Positions 24,664 through 32,943 of a stretch of DNA of 36,840 nucleotides are shown here, in pieces (the first letter of the stretch is position 1; each line of letters starts with the position of its first letter). Source of the DNA: an uncultured delta proteobacterium (GTDB lineage Bacteria > Myxococcota_A > Polyangia > Polyangiales > Ga0077539); assembly GCA_903845045.1 (NCBI GenBank), contig CAIMWA010000661.1, positions 1 through 36,840 of the forward strand, written 5' to 3'. The translations under genes were made by a program, and so were the position numbers. The notes under the pieces are model-generated. The model was not told where the DNA came from and searched no databases. It worked only from the letters and a program-made list of their open reading frames with translations.

Positions 24664-26724
24664 TCAGTGCGCCGCCCCGAAGTCGCAGCTCCCCGCGGGG
24701 GTGTTCATCGCACATCCGCTGGGCACGGCGATGCGGCTGTGACCCGCGATGGCCGACTGCATGAAGATGCGGATCTGCTCCATCGCCGCGTCGCCGGCGG
24801 GGCCGCCGTTCGCGGCGAAACCATGGATGTGATAGGGCTGCGTCTCCGTCGACGGAACCCGGTATTGGGTGATCGCGGTGCGCGCGACGGCCTCGGTGAC
24901 GGTGGTGACGCCAGCGATGGGCGCCAGCACCGCGCCAACCTGCACTGCCCCGAGAGCCGCGGCGGCGAACTCCGATCCCACGTTGGGGAGCACCGGGTCG
25001 CCCATGGATTCCTGCAAGAGCAGCGGCGCCGGCGTCGGCTGCGCGTCCGCCCAGGCCGCGCCGTCGACCTCGTCCCAGATGGTCTGCGCGATGGCGACCT
25101 GCAGCTCGAGGTCGATGGCGCTGCCGAGCAGCGTCTTGAACGGCTGCCGCACGAGGTCCGCCACGATGGACTGGATCAGGAAGTGCGACCACGCCGCGCC
25201 CGGTACGTTCACCACGCCGGCGATGAACGCCGGGTCCGCGTTCACCATGGTGACGCCGCAGGTTCCGCCGAGGGATCCGCCGGCCCAGGTGAACACCGAC
25301 GGGTTCGGGTGCCGCCCCGCGACGGGATTGTTCGTCCCCCCAACCATCGCCGCGGCGAGCACCTCGTGCAGGCTCGACGCCGCGGGAAGCACGTGCGCGT
25401 CGGGGGTCTGCCCGCGGACCGAGTGCATGATCGCGAGTCCGCCGGCGAGCGCCTGCATGAGCACGCTCACGAGCTGCTCGGTGCCGAGCTGCATCACCGA
25501 CAGACCGAGGAACGTCGTCGCGAGGTCGGCGCTCGTCAGGCCGTCGAAGCGCATGTTGACCTTCGCGTTGCCGGCGCCCGCGAAGAGCTCGTCGAAGGCC
25601 GTGTCGTCGACGTCGCCGCCGAGTCCGTGGCCGTAGAGGATCGGCGGGTAGTCGCCGGTGCCGGTGCGCGGGAGCAGCACGCGAAACGGCGCGTCGTAGT
25701 GCATGCCCGCGATGGCTGTGGGACCGGCCGCGGTGCGGTCGATGACGTGCGTCGCGTTCACCCACCGCGGCAGCCCGGTGATGTGACCGCGCACCTCGAG
25801 GGCGCCCGATCCGCTCGTGGGCACCGTCGCCGAGTCGATGTGCACCGTCGCGGTGCCGTCGGCGAGCGCGGCCACCGCAGCGTCGCGCATGGCCCGCAGC
25901 GCGCGTCGCGGCTGCTCCGCCGAACGCGTCACGAAGCCCCAGACGCGCAGCACGTGCGACGCGTCGATGGAGGCGTCGCGAAGGAGCGCCCGCGTCGGGG
26001 CGTGCCAGGCGCGGAGCCGCTCCTGGGCCTGGTTGCGCGGGGCCTGGAGGCCGAGCGCCGCGCGCGTCTCGTCGTTCGCCGCGAGCGCCGTGGTGTCCGT
26101 GGTGTGGAGGCTGTCGAGGAGCACCACCGCGTACTCCGTCGCCGGCGCGAGCAGCGCCCGCGGGTCGGCGATGATGGCCGACTCGGGATCGCGGGCGTCC
26201 TGCGGGAGGATGATGCGCGGCCGCAGCGGAACCACGGTGCCGCGGTGGGGTCCCTCGGCGACGATGAGGCGCAGCGCGCCGGTGGCGCCGTCGCCCAACG
26301 TGGCCGGGTCGATGTTCGCCGCGAGGCCGACCATCACCGGCGTCGCGCGGGAGAAGCCGTCGGCGCGGTCGAGGCCCGCCGTCGTGTCGCTCGCGACGAG
26401 GCCCTGCATCGGAACGTCGAGGCGGAGGTGCGTCGCCTGCGTCGCGTCGTCCTGCATGAACGACGCGGAGGGCCATGGAAGAAGGCACCGCGTGGCGTCC
26501 GTCGGATCACAGCCGAGCGCGAGGGCGCGGTGCTCGCCGGCCGCACGATCGGCCACCGGCACGATGGGCCCGGCGTCCATGATCACCGGAACGTCGCCCC
26601 GCGCGGCATCGACGATGGCCGCGTCGGTCGCGGACGCGTCGAGGGTGATGGTGCCCGTGTCGCCGTCGCAGGCGGCGAAGAAACCACTGAGTGCCAGAAG
26701 CCCGACCCACGCTGATCGCCGCAT
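24664..26724 (-). CDS. Lipoprotein with alpha/beta-hydrolase domain
   Basis: 686 residues. MRRSAWVGLLALSGFFAAC is a lipoprotein signal, followed by an Asp/Ala-rich linker to about residue 60. The hydrolase core has the oxyanion region PPILYGHGLGGD, the nucleophile elbow GGSLGG with Ser484, an Asp at 576 (SMGDPVLP) and a His at 634 (HIHGF), in the canonical order Ser-Asp-His. It is an outer esterase, lipase or peptidase; the substrate is unknown. Large insertions (about 60-330) come before the core. The ATG at 26724 places the signal peptide correctly; the open frame upstream is ignored because it runs antisense through the next gene. It is divergent from the M19-like lipoprotein. Confidence 0.8.
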   Translation of the reverse strand: MRRSAWVGLLALSGFFAACDGDTGTITLDASATDAAIVDAARGDVPVIMDAGPIVPVADRAAGEHRALALGCDPTDATRCLLPWPSASFMQDDATQATHLRLDVPMQGLVASDTTAGLDRADGFSRATPVMVGLAANIDPATLGDGATGALRLIVAEGPHRGTVVPLRPRIILPQDARDPESAIIADPRALLAPATEYAVVLLDSLHTTDTTALAANDETRAALGLQAPRNQAQERLRAWHAPTRALLRDASIDASHVLRVWGFVTRSAEQPRRALRAMRDAAVAALADGTATVHIDSATVPTSGSGALEVRGHITGLPRWVNATHVIDRTAAGPTAIAGMHYDAPFRVLLPRTGTGDYPPILYGHGLGGDVDDTAFDELFAGAGNAKVNMRFDGLTSADLATTFLGLSVMQLGTEQLVSVLMQALAGGLAIMHSVRGQTPDAHVLPAASSLHEVLAAAMVGGTNNPVAGRHPNPSVFTWAGGSLGGTCGVTMVNADPAFIAGVVNVPGAAWSHFLIQSIVADLVRQPFKTLLGSAIDLELQVAIAQTIWDEVDGAAWADAQPTPAPLLLQESMGDPVLPNVGSEFAAAALGAVQVGAVLAPIAGVTTVTEAVARTAITQYRVPSTETQPYHIHGFAANGGPAGDAAMEQIRIFMQSAIAGHSRIAVPSGCAMNTPAGSCDFGAAH

Positions 26725-26868
26725 GGGGGCGCACCTTAGTCCAGGTCGGGCCCGAAGCGCATGACCCTCGTCAACGCGGTCGTCGCGTGCGACGGATTCC
26801 CGTTCGCGCGGGCGCGATCCGTCGCCCCCGCATCGACACGAGACCGCGAACGCCCCACCGTCCCGCGC

Positions 26869-29142
26869 ATGAAGGTCGTCGCTTCGCTCGCATCGCTCGC
26901 GGTCGCCGCCACCCTCGCCTCGGGATGCGTCGGGTCCGACGTCGCGACGCGCCCGCCTTCTCCGCTGAACACAGGGCGCTACGGCTTCGCCAACGGCTGC
27001 TACGTCGTCGACGCCGCGGCCCCGGGAAGCCCCGGATCGCAGTGGCTCCTCGCCAACGCCGCCGGCGATGCATTCGCCTTCACGGCCGCGACGCAGTCCG
27101 CGGGCACGCGCTTCACGATGCGCGCGTCGGACCTCGGCACGTACCTCCTCCGCGACGCCACCGGGGGCTACGTCGTGGGCGCGACGCACCGGCTCACCCG
27201 CGCGACGCAGCTCCAGTCGGAGCTCGAGCTCCTCGACGACTCGTTCCGCTCGCCCGCGGAGTGGAGCGTCGAGGTGTCGCCGGGCGACGCGACGCGCTTC
27301 CGTCTCCGCAACTACCAGACGAACGAGTACCTCGCGGCCACCGGAACCAGCCCGAACGCGAGCGAGGCCGCCACCGTGGCGTTCTATCCCGCCACGGGGT
27401 GCGCGCCCTTTCCCGAGCTGACCGTCGACGCCGAAGGGACCGTCGCGCCGCGCGCCTGGCCCGACGGCGACCTCTACGGCATCGTCGACGCGCACTCGCA
27501 CCTCTTCTCGAACTTCGGCTTCGGCGGCGCGGGCATGTACCACGGCTCTCCGTTTCACCGGCTGGGCGTCGAGAAGGCCCTCCCGAGCTGCGAGCAGTTC
27601 CACGGCGTCGACGGGCGCAAGGACCTCATCGCCTGGGCCTTCGCGGGGCTTCACGACATCGACCCGAACACCATCCTTCCGGCGTTCGTGAGCGCGCGCA
27701 CGCCGGCCTTCGATCACCACACCGAGGGCTATCCCGAGTTCACCGATTGGCCCAACGCCTGGGGCAGCCCGACGCACCAGGTGCAGTACCACCGCTGGAT
27801 CGAGCGGGCCTACCGCGCGGGGCTCCGGCTCATCGTGCAGCACGCCACGACGAACTCCGTGCTCTGCGAGCTCATCGCGGGCATCCACGCGCAGCCCAAG
27901 CGGTATTCGTGCAACGACATGGTCGCCGTAGAGCGCGAGATCGCCGAGGCGCGCAACCTCGAGCGCTACCTCGACGCGCAGGCCGGCGGACCGGGCCGCG
28001 GATGGCTCCACATCGTGACGACGCCGGCGGAGGCCCGCGCCACCATCGCCGCGGGGCGCCTCGCGATGGTCCTCGGCATCGAGACGTCGAACCTCTTCGA
28101 CTGCTTTCTCACGCCCCGCGCAGGCTCGCCGGTGTGCGACGCGGCCCACGTGCGCGCGCAGCTCGACCACTTTCACGACCTCGGCGTGCGCGCGATCTTC
28201 CCCGTGCACAAGTTCGACAACGCGTTCTCCGCGGGCGACGGCGACCGCAACGTGGGCCAGCTCGGGAGCTTCGTGAACAGCGGATACTATTCGAACTTCG
28301 TCCTCGATTGCCCGTCGACACCCGCGGTGTTCGACCACGGCGACGTGGTCTTCGGCGGCGTCAACCGCCCGCGCACCGCGTACATGTCCACGCCGCCCGC
28401 CGACATGAGCGGCTTCGGGGCAAGCCCGCTCGCGGCCATCGTCCCCTACGTCGACGCCATTCGACAACCGCGGCTCACCGGCGACTATTGCCAGAACGCG
28501 GGGCTCACGCCCATTGGCGAGACGCTGATCCACGAGATGATGCTCCGCGGCATGATCGTCGAGGTGGACCACCTGCCGCGCCGCTCCATCGCGCGGGCCT
28601 ACGAGCTCCTCGCGGCGGCCGACTATCCCCCGGCGGCGACGCACGGCAACGTGATGAACGGACAGGTCTACGACCTTCACGGCATCTCCACCATCGGCCT
28701 CGGGCGCTGCAGCGACCCGTCGCGCCCGGGGGCCATGGGCGACCGGCTGCGCGAGCGCATCGCGCTGATCCGAGCGCACGGAGGCTATCCCGCCGAGGGC
28801 TTCGGCTTCGACCTCAACGGCTTCGCGCACGCCCCCGGTCCTCGCTTTGGACCGAACACGACGTGCGGCGACACGCCGCAGCAGCACCTCATCCACTATC
28901 CGTTCACGAGCTACGCGGGCGACGTGACCTTCACGCAGCCGCACCTCGGCAACCGCACCGTCGATTTCGACACCGAGGGCATGCTCCACATCGGACTCCT
29001 CCCGGAGCTCATCGAGGACGCGCGCCGCGACGGCGTGAGCGACGCCGACCTGGAGCCGCTGTTCCGCTCGGCGGAGGCGTACGTTCGCATGTGGGAGCGG
29101 GCCGAGGCGCGGGGCACGGCGTTGCGCCAGGCTGCGCCGTAG
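26869..29142 (+). CDS. Lipoprotein metallohydrolase, M19 (membrane dipeptidase)-like, with N-terminal trefoil-like domain
   Basis: 757 residues. MKVVASLASLAVAATLASGC is a lipoprotein signal; the ATG at 26869 is chosen for it over the open start at 26761. Residues about 35-190 have repeats like a beta-trefoil (TYLLRDATGGYVVGA; FRLRNYQTNEYLAATG). The rest follows the metal-ligand order of renal-dipeptidase-like TIM barrels: DAHSHLF (H209, H211), E405 (LGIETSN), H568 (VEVDHLP), H592 (ATHGNV) and D648 (FGFDLNG). Classic M19 enzymes have HxD at the first site; here it is HxH, closer to other amidohydrolases. An extracellular dipeptidase or amidohydrolase role is inferred. Confidence 0.75.
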   Translation: MKVVASLASLAVAATLASGCVGSDVATRPPSPLNTGRYGFANGCYVVDAAAPGSPGSQWLLANAAGDAFAFTAATQSAGTRFTMRASDLGTYLLRDATGGYVVGATHRLTRATQLQSELELLDDSFRSPAEWSVEVSPGDATRFRLRNYQTNEYLAATGTSPNASEAATVAFYPATGCAPFPELTVDAEGTVAPRAWPDGDLYGIVDAHSHLFSNFGFGGAGMYHGSPFHRLGVEKALPSCEQFHGVDGRKDLIAWAFAGLHDIDPNTILPAFVSARTPAFDHHTEGYPEFTDWPNAWGSPTHQVQYHRWIERAYRAGLRLIVQHATTNSVLCELIAGIHAQPKRYSCNDMVAVEREIAEARNLERYLDAQAGGPGRGWLHIVTTPAEARATIAAGRLAMVLGIETSNLFDCFLTPRAGSPVCDAAHVRAQLDHFHDLGVRAIFPVHKFDNAFSAGDGDRNVGQLGSFVNSGYYSNFVLDCPSTPAVFDHGDVVFGGVNRPRTAYMSTPPADMSGFGASPLAAIVPYVDAIRQPRLTGDYCQNAGLTPIGETLIHEMMLRGMIVEVDHLPRRSIARAYELLAAADYPPAATHGNVMNGQVYDLHGISTIGLGRCSDPSRPGAMGDRLRERIALIRAHGGYPAEGFGFDLNGFAHAPGPRFGPNTTCGDTPQQHLIHYPFTSYAGDVTFTQPHLGNRTVDFDTEGMLHIGLLPELIEDARRDGVSDADLEPLFRSAEAYVRMWERAEARGTALRQAAP

Positions 29143-29211
29143 CCGACGGCCGGTCCGGCCTCCGCACGATTATCGGGAAAGTTCGGGTGTCGGTCGTGGC
29201 CGAGGTGATCC

Positions 29212-29964
29212 GTGCCATGGTGTCCCGTGCTCATCCGCCGTCTGTGCGCCGCGATGCTGGCGTCATCGCTCCTGTGCGCCTCGGGCGCGGGCTGCAGCCG
29301 GGACGATGGCGACCCGGGAACGGACCTGCGCGTCGGCGCGCGCCTCCCGGACGGAGAGGTGCTGGCGCTCGATGGGCGCGTCGTCCGGCTGGCGCAGCGC
29401 GTCGGCCGCGGCGTCGCCGTGATCGTCCTCGGAAACTTCACGTGTCCGGGCTTTCGCGGGCACGTCCCGGCGCTCGAGGCCCTCGCAGCGCACTACCGAG
29501 GCGGCGCGTCGTTCGTGATGCTCTATCTACGCGAGTCGCATCCCACGGACGGCGGCGGGCCCGACGCCGTGCTCCGCGGCACCGTGGGCGTTTGCATGTT
29601 GCAGCCGACCACCGACGCGGAGCGCATCGCCAACGCCCGGAACTTCGTCGCCGTCGAGCGATGGACGATCCCCACCCTCGCGGTCCCGATGGACGAGGTC
29701 GTCCTGCGCGAGCTGATGCCGCCGGGCTCGCCGATGCGGCTGATCATCGTCGAGGACGGCGTGGTGCGCTACCGCAGCCGCTTCGGATACATCGACGTCG
29801 ACGCCGCGGACGCCTGGCTCGCGGACCGCTTCCCGTCGTTGCCGCATCCGGCGGCGTACGTGCGCGCGCTCCACCCCGCGGCAGCAGGCACCGGGCCCAT
29901 CGCCGGCCCGCTCCCGGACGGACCGCGTCGCACGGCCACGGTGCCGGCCCCGCCCCCGCGGTGA
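29212..29964 (+). CDS. Iodothyronine-deiodinase-like thioredoxin-fold lipoprotein
   Basis: 250 residues. The N-terminus (LIRRLCAAMLASSLLCASGAGC) is a signal peptide, probably lipid-anchored. Residues 66-120 resemble the deiodinase branch of the thioredoxin fold: VIVLGNFTCPGF (Cys78 at the Sec/Cys position), a helix (HVPALEALAAHY), then FVMLYLRESHPTDGG, matching the 'VYI.EAHPSDGW' signature. Vertebrate deiodinases have three more residues before the catalytic residue (NFGSxTU), so the loop is shortened. A redox or reductase role in the envelope is inferred; iodinated substrates are not implied. The tail after about 225 is Pro/Gly-rich. The GTG at 29212 has GAGG six bases upstream; GTG 29227 is an alternative. 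Confidence 0.65.
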   Translation: MPWCPVLIRRLCAAMLASSLLCASGAGCSRDDGDPGTDLRVGARLPDGEVLALDGRVVRLAQRVGRGVAVIVLGNFTCPGFRGHVPALEALAAHYRGGASFVMLYLRESHPTDGGGPDAVLRGTVGVCMLQPTTDAERIANARNFVAVERWTIPTLAVPMDEVVLRELMPPGSPMRLIIVEDGVVRYRSRFGYIDVDAADAWLADRFPSLPHPAAYVRALHPAAAGTGPIAGPLPDGPRRTATVPAPPPR

Positions 29965-30024
29965 CCTCGGCGCCTTGCCCTGCGGACGAGAAGAGCGGAC
30001 GCTCGCTCCCGGGAGCCGCTTCGC

Positions 30025-31389
30025 ATGCCCATCGATGTCGCCGAGCCGTCTGCCTCCGAGTCCGTCGAAACGTCGTCCGGCTCCGCGCGACGGCGCCGCC
30101 CGCAGCTCTCCTTGGCCGCGCTGGTGTGGGCCGCCTTGGCGCTCGCGCCCGGGTGCGTGCTGGCGCCGGGTGACGAGCTCGGCGTCGTCGTCCAGGACCT
30201 CAACGCCAACTCCCGCGCGGCGTTCGACTATTTCCTCGCGCGGGGCCTCACGCCGGTGCAGGCCGCGGGCATCGTCGGCAACCTCATGCAGGAGTCGAAT
30301 TGCGACCCCGCCGCGGTGCAGCCCGGCGGTCCTGGACGGGGCATCGCGCAGTGGTCCGTCGGCGGGCGCTGGGACCACGACGCCGGTGACAACGCCACGG
30401 CCTACGCCTCGTCGCACGGCGCCTCGGTGTGGTCGCTCACGCTGCAGCTAGACTTCATCTGGTTCGAGCTCACGTCGTTCTCGGGCTACGGCCTCGCGGC
30501 GCTCCGGGCTGCCACCACGGTGTCGGCGGCGACCATCGCATTCCAGAACCGCTTCGAGGGCTGCGGAACGTGCGTGGAGACGCAGCGCCTCGCGTATGCG
30601 AATCAGGCGCTCGCGGCCTACGCCACCGACGCGGCGTCGACCTGGGGCGCGAGCTTCGTCTCGCAGTCGTTCCCCTATGCGAGCGCCGGCGCCGTCACCA
30701 TCACCGCCGGCCGTACGGCGTCGGTGTCGATCACCATGCGCAACAGCGGCACGCACGCATGGGACTCCCGCACATGCATCGGGACCACGGTGCCGCGAGA
30801 CCGCACGAGCCCCTTCGCGGGCCCCGAATGGCCGGGTCCCAACCGCCGGGCGTGCGTGCCCGCGGGCACCACCGTGGCGAGCGGCGCGAACCACACGTTC
30901 ACCTGGACGATGCACGCCCCGGCGACGGCAGGACGCTACGACGAGCACTGGGGCATGCTCGAAGAGGGCACGGCGTGGTTCAGCGACTCGGGTCAGGGCG
31001 GTCCTCCGGACACGGACCTCGAGGGGATCTTCACCGTCGTCGCGGCGCCGCCGCCGGTCGATGCCGGGACGCCGGACGCGGGCACGCGCGATGCGGGAGC
31101 CGACGTCGTCTCCACCGTTGATGTCCCGGTGATCGACGATGCGGGGAACACCGACGATGCGCCAGCGCCCACGACGGACGCCGCGCCGGCGCGGGACGCC
31201 GCAGCCGACGCGGCGGATGCGTCCGCAGGGCACGAAGGAGGCATGACCGGCGCCGCGGTAGACGGCGGGTGCGGCTGCCGTGTTGCGGGCCCGAACACGG
31301 CCGACGGGGCGGGCGCGAGAGCGTGGATCTTCGCGGTCGGCCTGGTGGCGGCACGACGGCGGCGCTTTGGGACGGGGGTAGGAAAGTAG
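30025..31389 (+). CDS. Phage-tail-type lysozyme with Ig-like domain and MYXO-CTERM tail
   Basis: 454 residues. A signal or lipobox-like stretch ends at APGC (Cys44). Residues about 62-200 are a phage-tail lysozyme domain: GLTPVQAAGIVGNLMQESNCDP with probable catalytic Glu90, then GIAQW (106-110). Residues about 215-335 fit an NBR1-type Ig-like domain (ITMRNSGTHAWDS; AGRYDEHWGMLEEG). A Pro/Asp/Ala linker follows, then GCGC, a short hydrophobic stretch (AWIFAVGLVAA) and RRRR, the plan of a MYXO-CTERM sorting signal. It should be exported and act on peptidoglycan. The final residues GTGVGK and the stop codon come from the left repeat of the MITE-like element starting at 31369. ATG supported by GGGAG nine bases upstream. 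Confidence 0.82.
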   Translation: MPIDVAEPSASESVETSSGSARRRRPQLSLAALVWAALALAPGCVLAPGDELGVVVQDLNANSRAAFDYFLARGLTPVQAAGIVGNLMQESNCDPAAVQPGGPGRGIAQWSVGGRWDHDAGDNATAYASSHGASVWSLTLQLDFIWFELTSFSGYGLAALRAATTVSAATIAFQNRFEGCGTCVETQRLAYANQALAAYATDAASTWGASFVSQSFPYASAGAVTITAGRTASVSITMRNSGTHAWDSRTCIGTTVPRDRTSPFAGPEWPGPNRRACVPAGTTVASGANHTFTWTMHAPATAGRYDEHWGMLEEGTAWFSDSGQGGPPDTDLEGIFTVVAAPPPVDAGTPDAGTRDAGADVVSTVDVPVIDDAGNTDDAPAPTTDAAPARDAAADAADASAGHEGGMTGAAVDGGCGCRVAGPNTADGAGARAWIFAVGLVAARRRRFGTGVGK

Positions 31390-31508
31390 GCGAGGCCGCC
31401 GCGCCAAGGTCCGCCGCGGGCCGAACGCACGGAACAGTGGGAAATCGAGGACTTGGACGAGGGAGCGTGCGAGAGGAACGCCCAACCTACTTTCCTACCC
31501 CCGTCCCC
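31369..31508. mobile_element. MITE-like element, family 2, copy C (140 bp)
   Basis: Ends at 31369-31390 (GGGACGGGGGTAGGAAAGTA...) and 31486-31508 are exact complements over 22 bp and match copies A and B. The inner span 31382-31494 is again 113 bp. Its interior resembles the other copies only in parts (GGGAGCGT near the right end). Both flanking convergent genes end inside its repeats: the lysozyme stop at 31387-31389 and the sigma-factor stop at 31495-31497. It has no ORF of its own. Confidence 0.8.
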
Positions 31509-32367
31509 GACCTCCGAACGCGGCCTCCGCCGCGATGTACGGCACATATCGGTAATCGCGGATCGACGCGACGCGCCCGTCCTCGAAGTCGAGCAGGATG
31601 AAGTACGAAGGACGCTCGGCCCCGGCCACGTGGGCCGCCAGCGCGAGGCGTCCCTCCAAGCCGACGACGCGAAGGGACACGTCCTCCTTTTCGTAACGCC
31701 CGAAATACGTCGCCACGGCCTTGCCCTGAAGCTGCAGCTTCGACACCAGGTCCAGCCGGCACTCGGCGGCCACGAGCGCGCGCACGCCCTCCCAATCCCG
31801 CGCGTTGAAGAGCGAGGCGTAGCGATCGAGGTCCGCGCGCGCCGACAGCGCGACGGGCACCTCTTCATCGGCGTCCTCGAGGAGCCGGCGGCGCCCGCGC
31901 ACGAGGGCCGCCTTCACCGCCATCACCGTGGTCTCCATGGTCTCCGCGGTCTCTTCGAGGGAGTGGCCGAGCACGTCCTTCAAGATCACGGCGTTGCGCT
32001 GCGTGAGCGGGAGCGCCAGAAAGCGCGCGAGCGCCGCACGCACCACCGCGGGGTCGGGACGCTCGTCGAAGCCCGCGATCTCGTCGATGTCGGCATGCGC
32101 GTCGACGAAGCGCCGCCCATGGCTCTTCAAGAAGTCGATGGCGGCGTTGTGCGCGATGCGAAAGAGCCACGGGCGCAGGTGCGGAAGCTCGGGCGCGTCG
32201 CTCGCGGCGTGCAGCGCCTTGGCGAGCGTGGACTGCACGATGTCCTCGCCGTCGATGACGGAGCCGGTGAGCCGCGCGCAGTACCGATGAAGCTCGGGGC
32301 GAACGCCGCTCGCGAGGGCGATGAACCGCTCGCGGGCGTCGTCGGTGGCGGCCGGGGACTGCGTCAT
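31495..32367 (-). CDS. ECF-type RNA polymerase sigma factor with SnoaL-like C-terminal domain
   Basis: 290 residues. Region 2: LHRYCARLTGSVIDGEDIVQ, then LRPWLFRIAHNAAIDFLK. Region 4: ALPLTQRNAVILKDVLGHSLEE, then TTVMAVKAALVRGRRRL. After about residue 180 comes a roughly 100-residue extension of the SnoaL/NTF2-like kind (RYASLFNARDWEGVRALVA; DFEDGRVASIRDYRYVPY), as in SigJ/ECF41-like factors in which the extension controls activity in place of an anti-sigma factor. The ATG at 32367 is preferred to a GTG at 32376. The last residues (RGRG) and the stop lie within the repeat element at 31369-31508. Confidence 0.88.
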   Translation of the reverse strand: MTQSPAATDDARERFIALASGVRPELHRYCARLTGSVIDGEDIVQSTLAKALHAASDAPELPHLRPWLFRIAHNAAIDFLKSHGRRFVDAHADIDEIAGFDERPDPAVVRAALARFLALPLTQRNAVILKDVLGHSLEETAETMETTVMAVKAALVRGRRRLLEDADEEVPVALSARADLDRYASLFNARDWEGVRALVAAECRLDLVSKLQLQGKAVATYFGRYEKEDVSLRVVGLEGRLALAAHVAGAERPSYFILLDFEDGRVASIRDYRYVPYIAAEAAFGGRGRG

Positions 32368-32413
32368 GGGCGACACCGTAGCAGCGACGCACGCCTGCGC
32401 CGCAGCGCCGACG

Positions 32414-32836
32414 TCACTTCTTCGGGAGGGCCCGCATGCGGTTGTTCTTCGGGTTGTGCTCCACCTCGGCGAGGCCGAGGGCCTCGAGCACCGGCGGCAC
32501 GTACATGCCGAACCGTCCGCGGAGGCCCTTCTTCACGCCGTACCAGCCCTTTACGGGGTTGTCGTCGGCGCGGCCCCAGGCCTCGACGGTTCCCTCCGCC
32601 GCCGGCTTCTGCTCGTCGGCGCTGCCGAGGAGCATCCAGTCACCGTGCTTCTTCAGCATGGCGTGCAGGTCTTCGATGGCGCGAAGGTGATAGCGAAGCT
32701 GCGTCTTGCCGACCTGCACCACCAGCGTCGGCGGGGAACCCGCCTCGTCGCGCCATGCTTGATACGTCGACGTTCCCGGGGGCGTCTCGAGCTCCCAAGG
32801 CTTCGCCTGCGTGCCTTCTCCAGTGATCTTTCCCAT
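32414..32836 (-). CDS. DUF6855-type protein
   Basis: 140 residues, cytosolic. It matches my memory of the DUF6855 family: MGKITGEGTQAKPWELETPPGTS, then HAMLKKHGDWMLLGSADEQKP, GTVEAWGR, GWYGVKKGLRGRFGMYVPP, and EVEHNPKNNRMRAL at the end. The function is unknown. It has a strong ribosome site (GAGGAG) upstream of the ATG. It is upstream of the sigma factor on the same strand, 46 bp apart, so they may be co-transcribed. Confidence 0.8.
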   Translation of the reverse strand: MGKITGEGTQAKPWELETPPGTSTYQAWRDEAGSPPTLVVQVGKTQLRYHLRAIEDLHAMLKKHGDWMLLGSADEQKPAAEGTVEAWGRADDNPVKGWYGVKKGLRGRFGMYVPPVLEALGLAEVEHNPKNNRMRALPKK

Positions 32837-32943
32837 CCGAGTGTCTCCTCGTTCGCGGGTTCTTGGCCCGGGTCGCTACGGTCACGACGACCGGCCCCGG
32901 CCAAAGGATGCGCGGTCGCCGAGATTTTTTCGACGGCGCCGCG

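Noticed and set aside
26725..28989. Extension of the alpha/beta hydrolase frame upstream of its signal peptide
   Set aside because: The extension runs antisense through the M19-like gene and lies before a proper lipoprotein leader at 26724.
29434..29448. Possible selenocysteine codon in the deiodinase-like protein
   Set aside because: The residue at the Sec position is encoded by TGT, an ordinary Cys codon.
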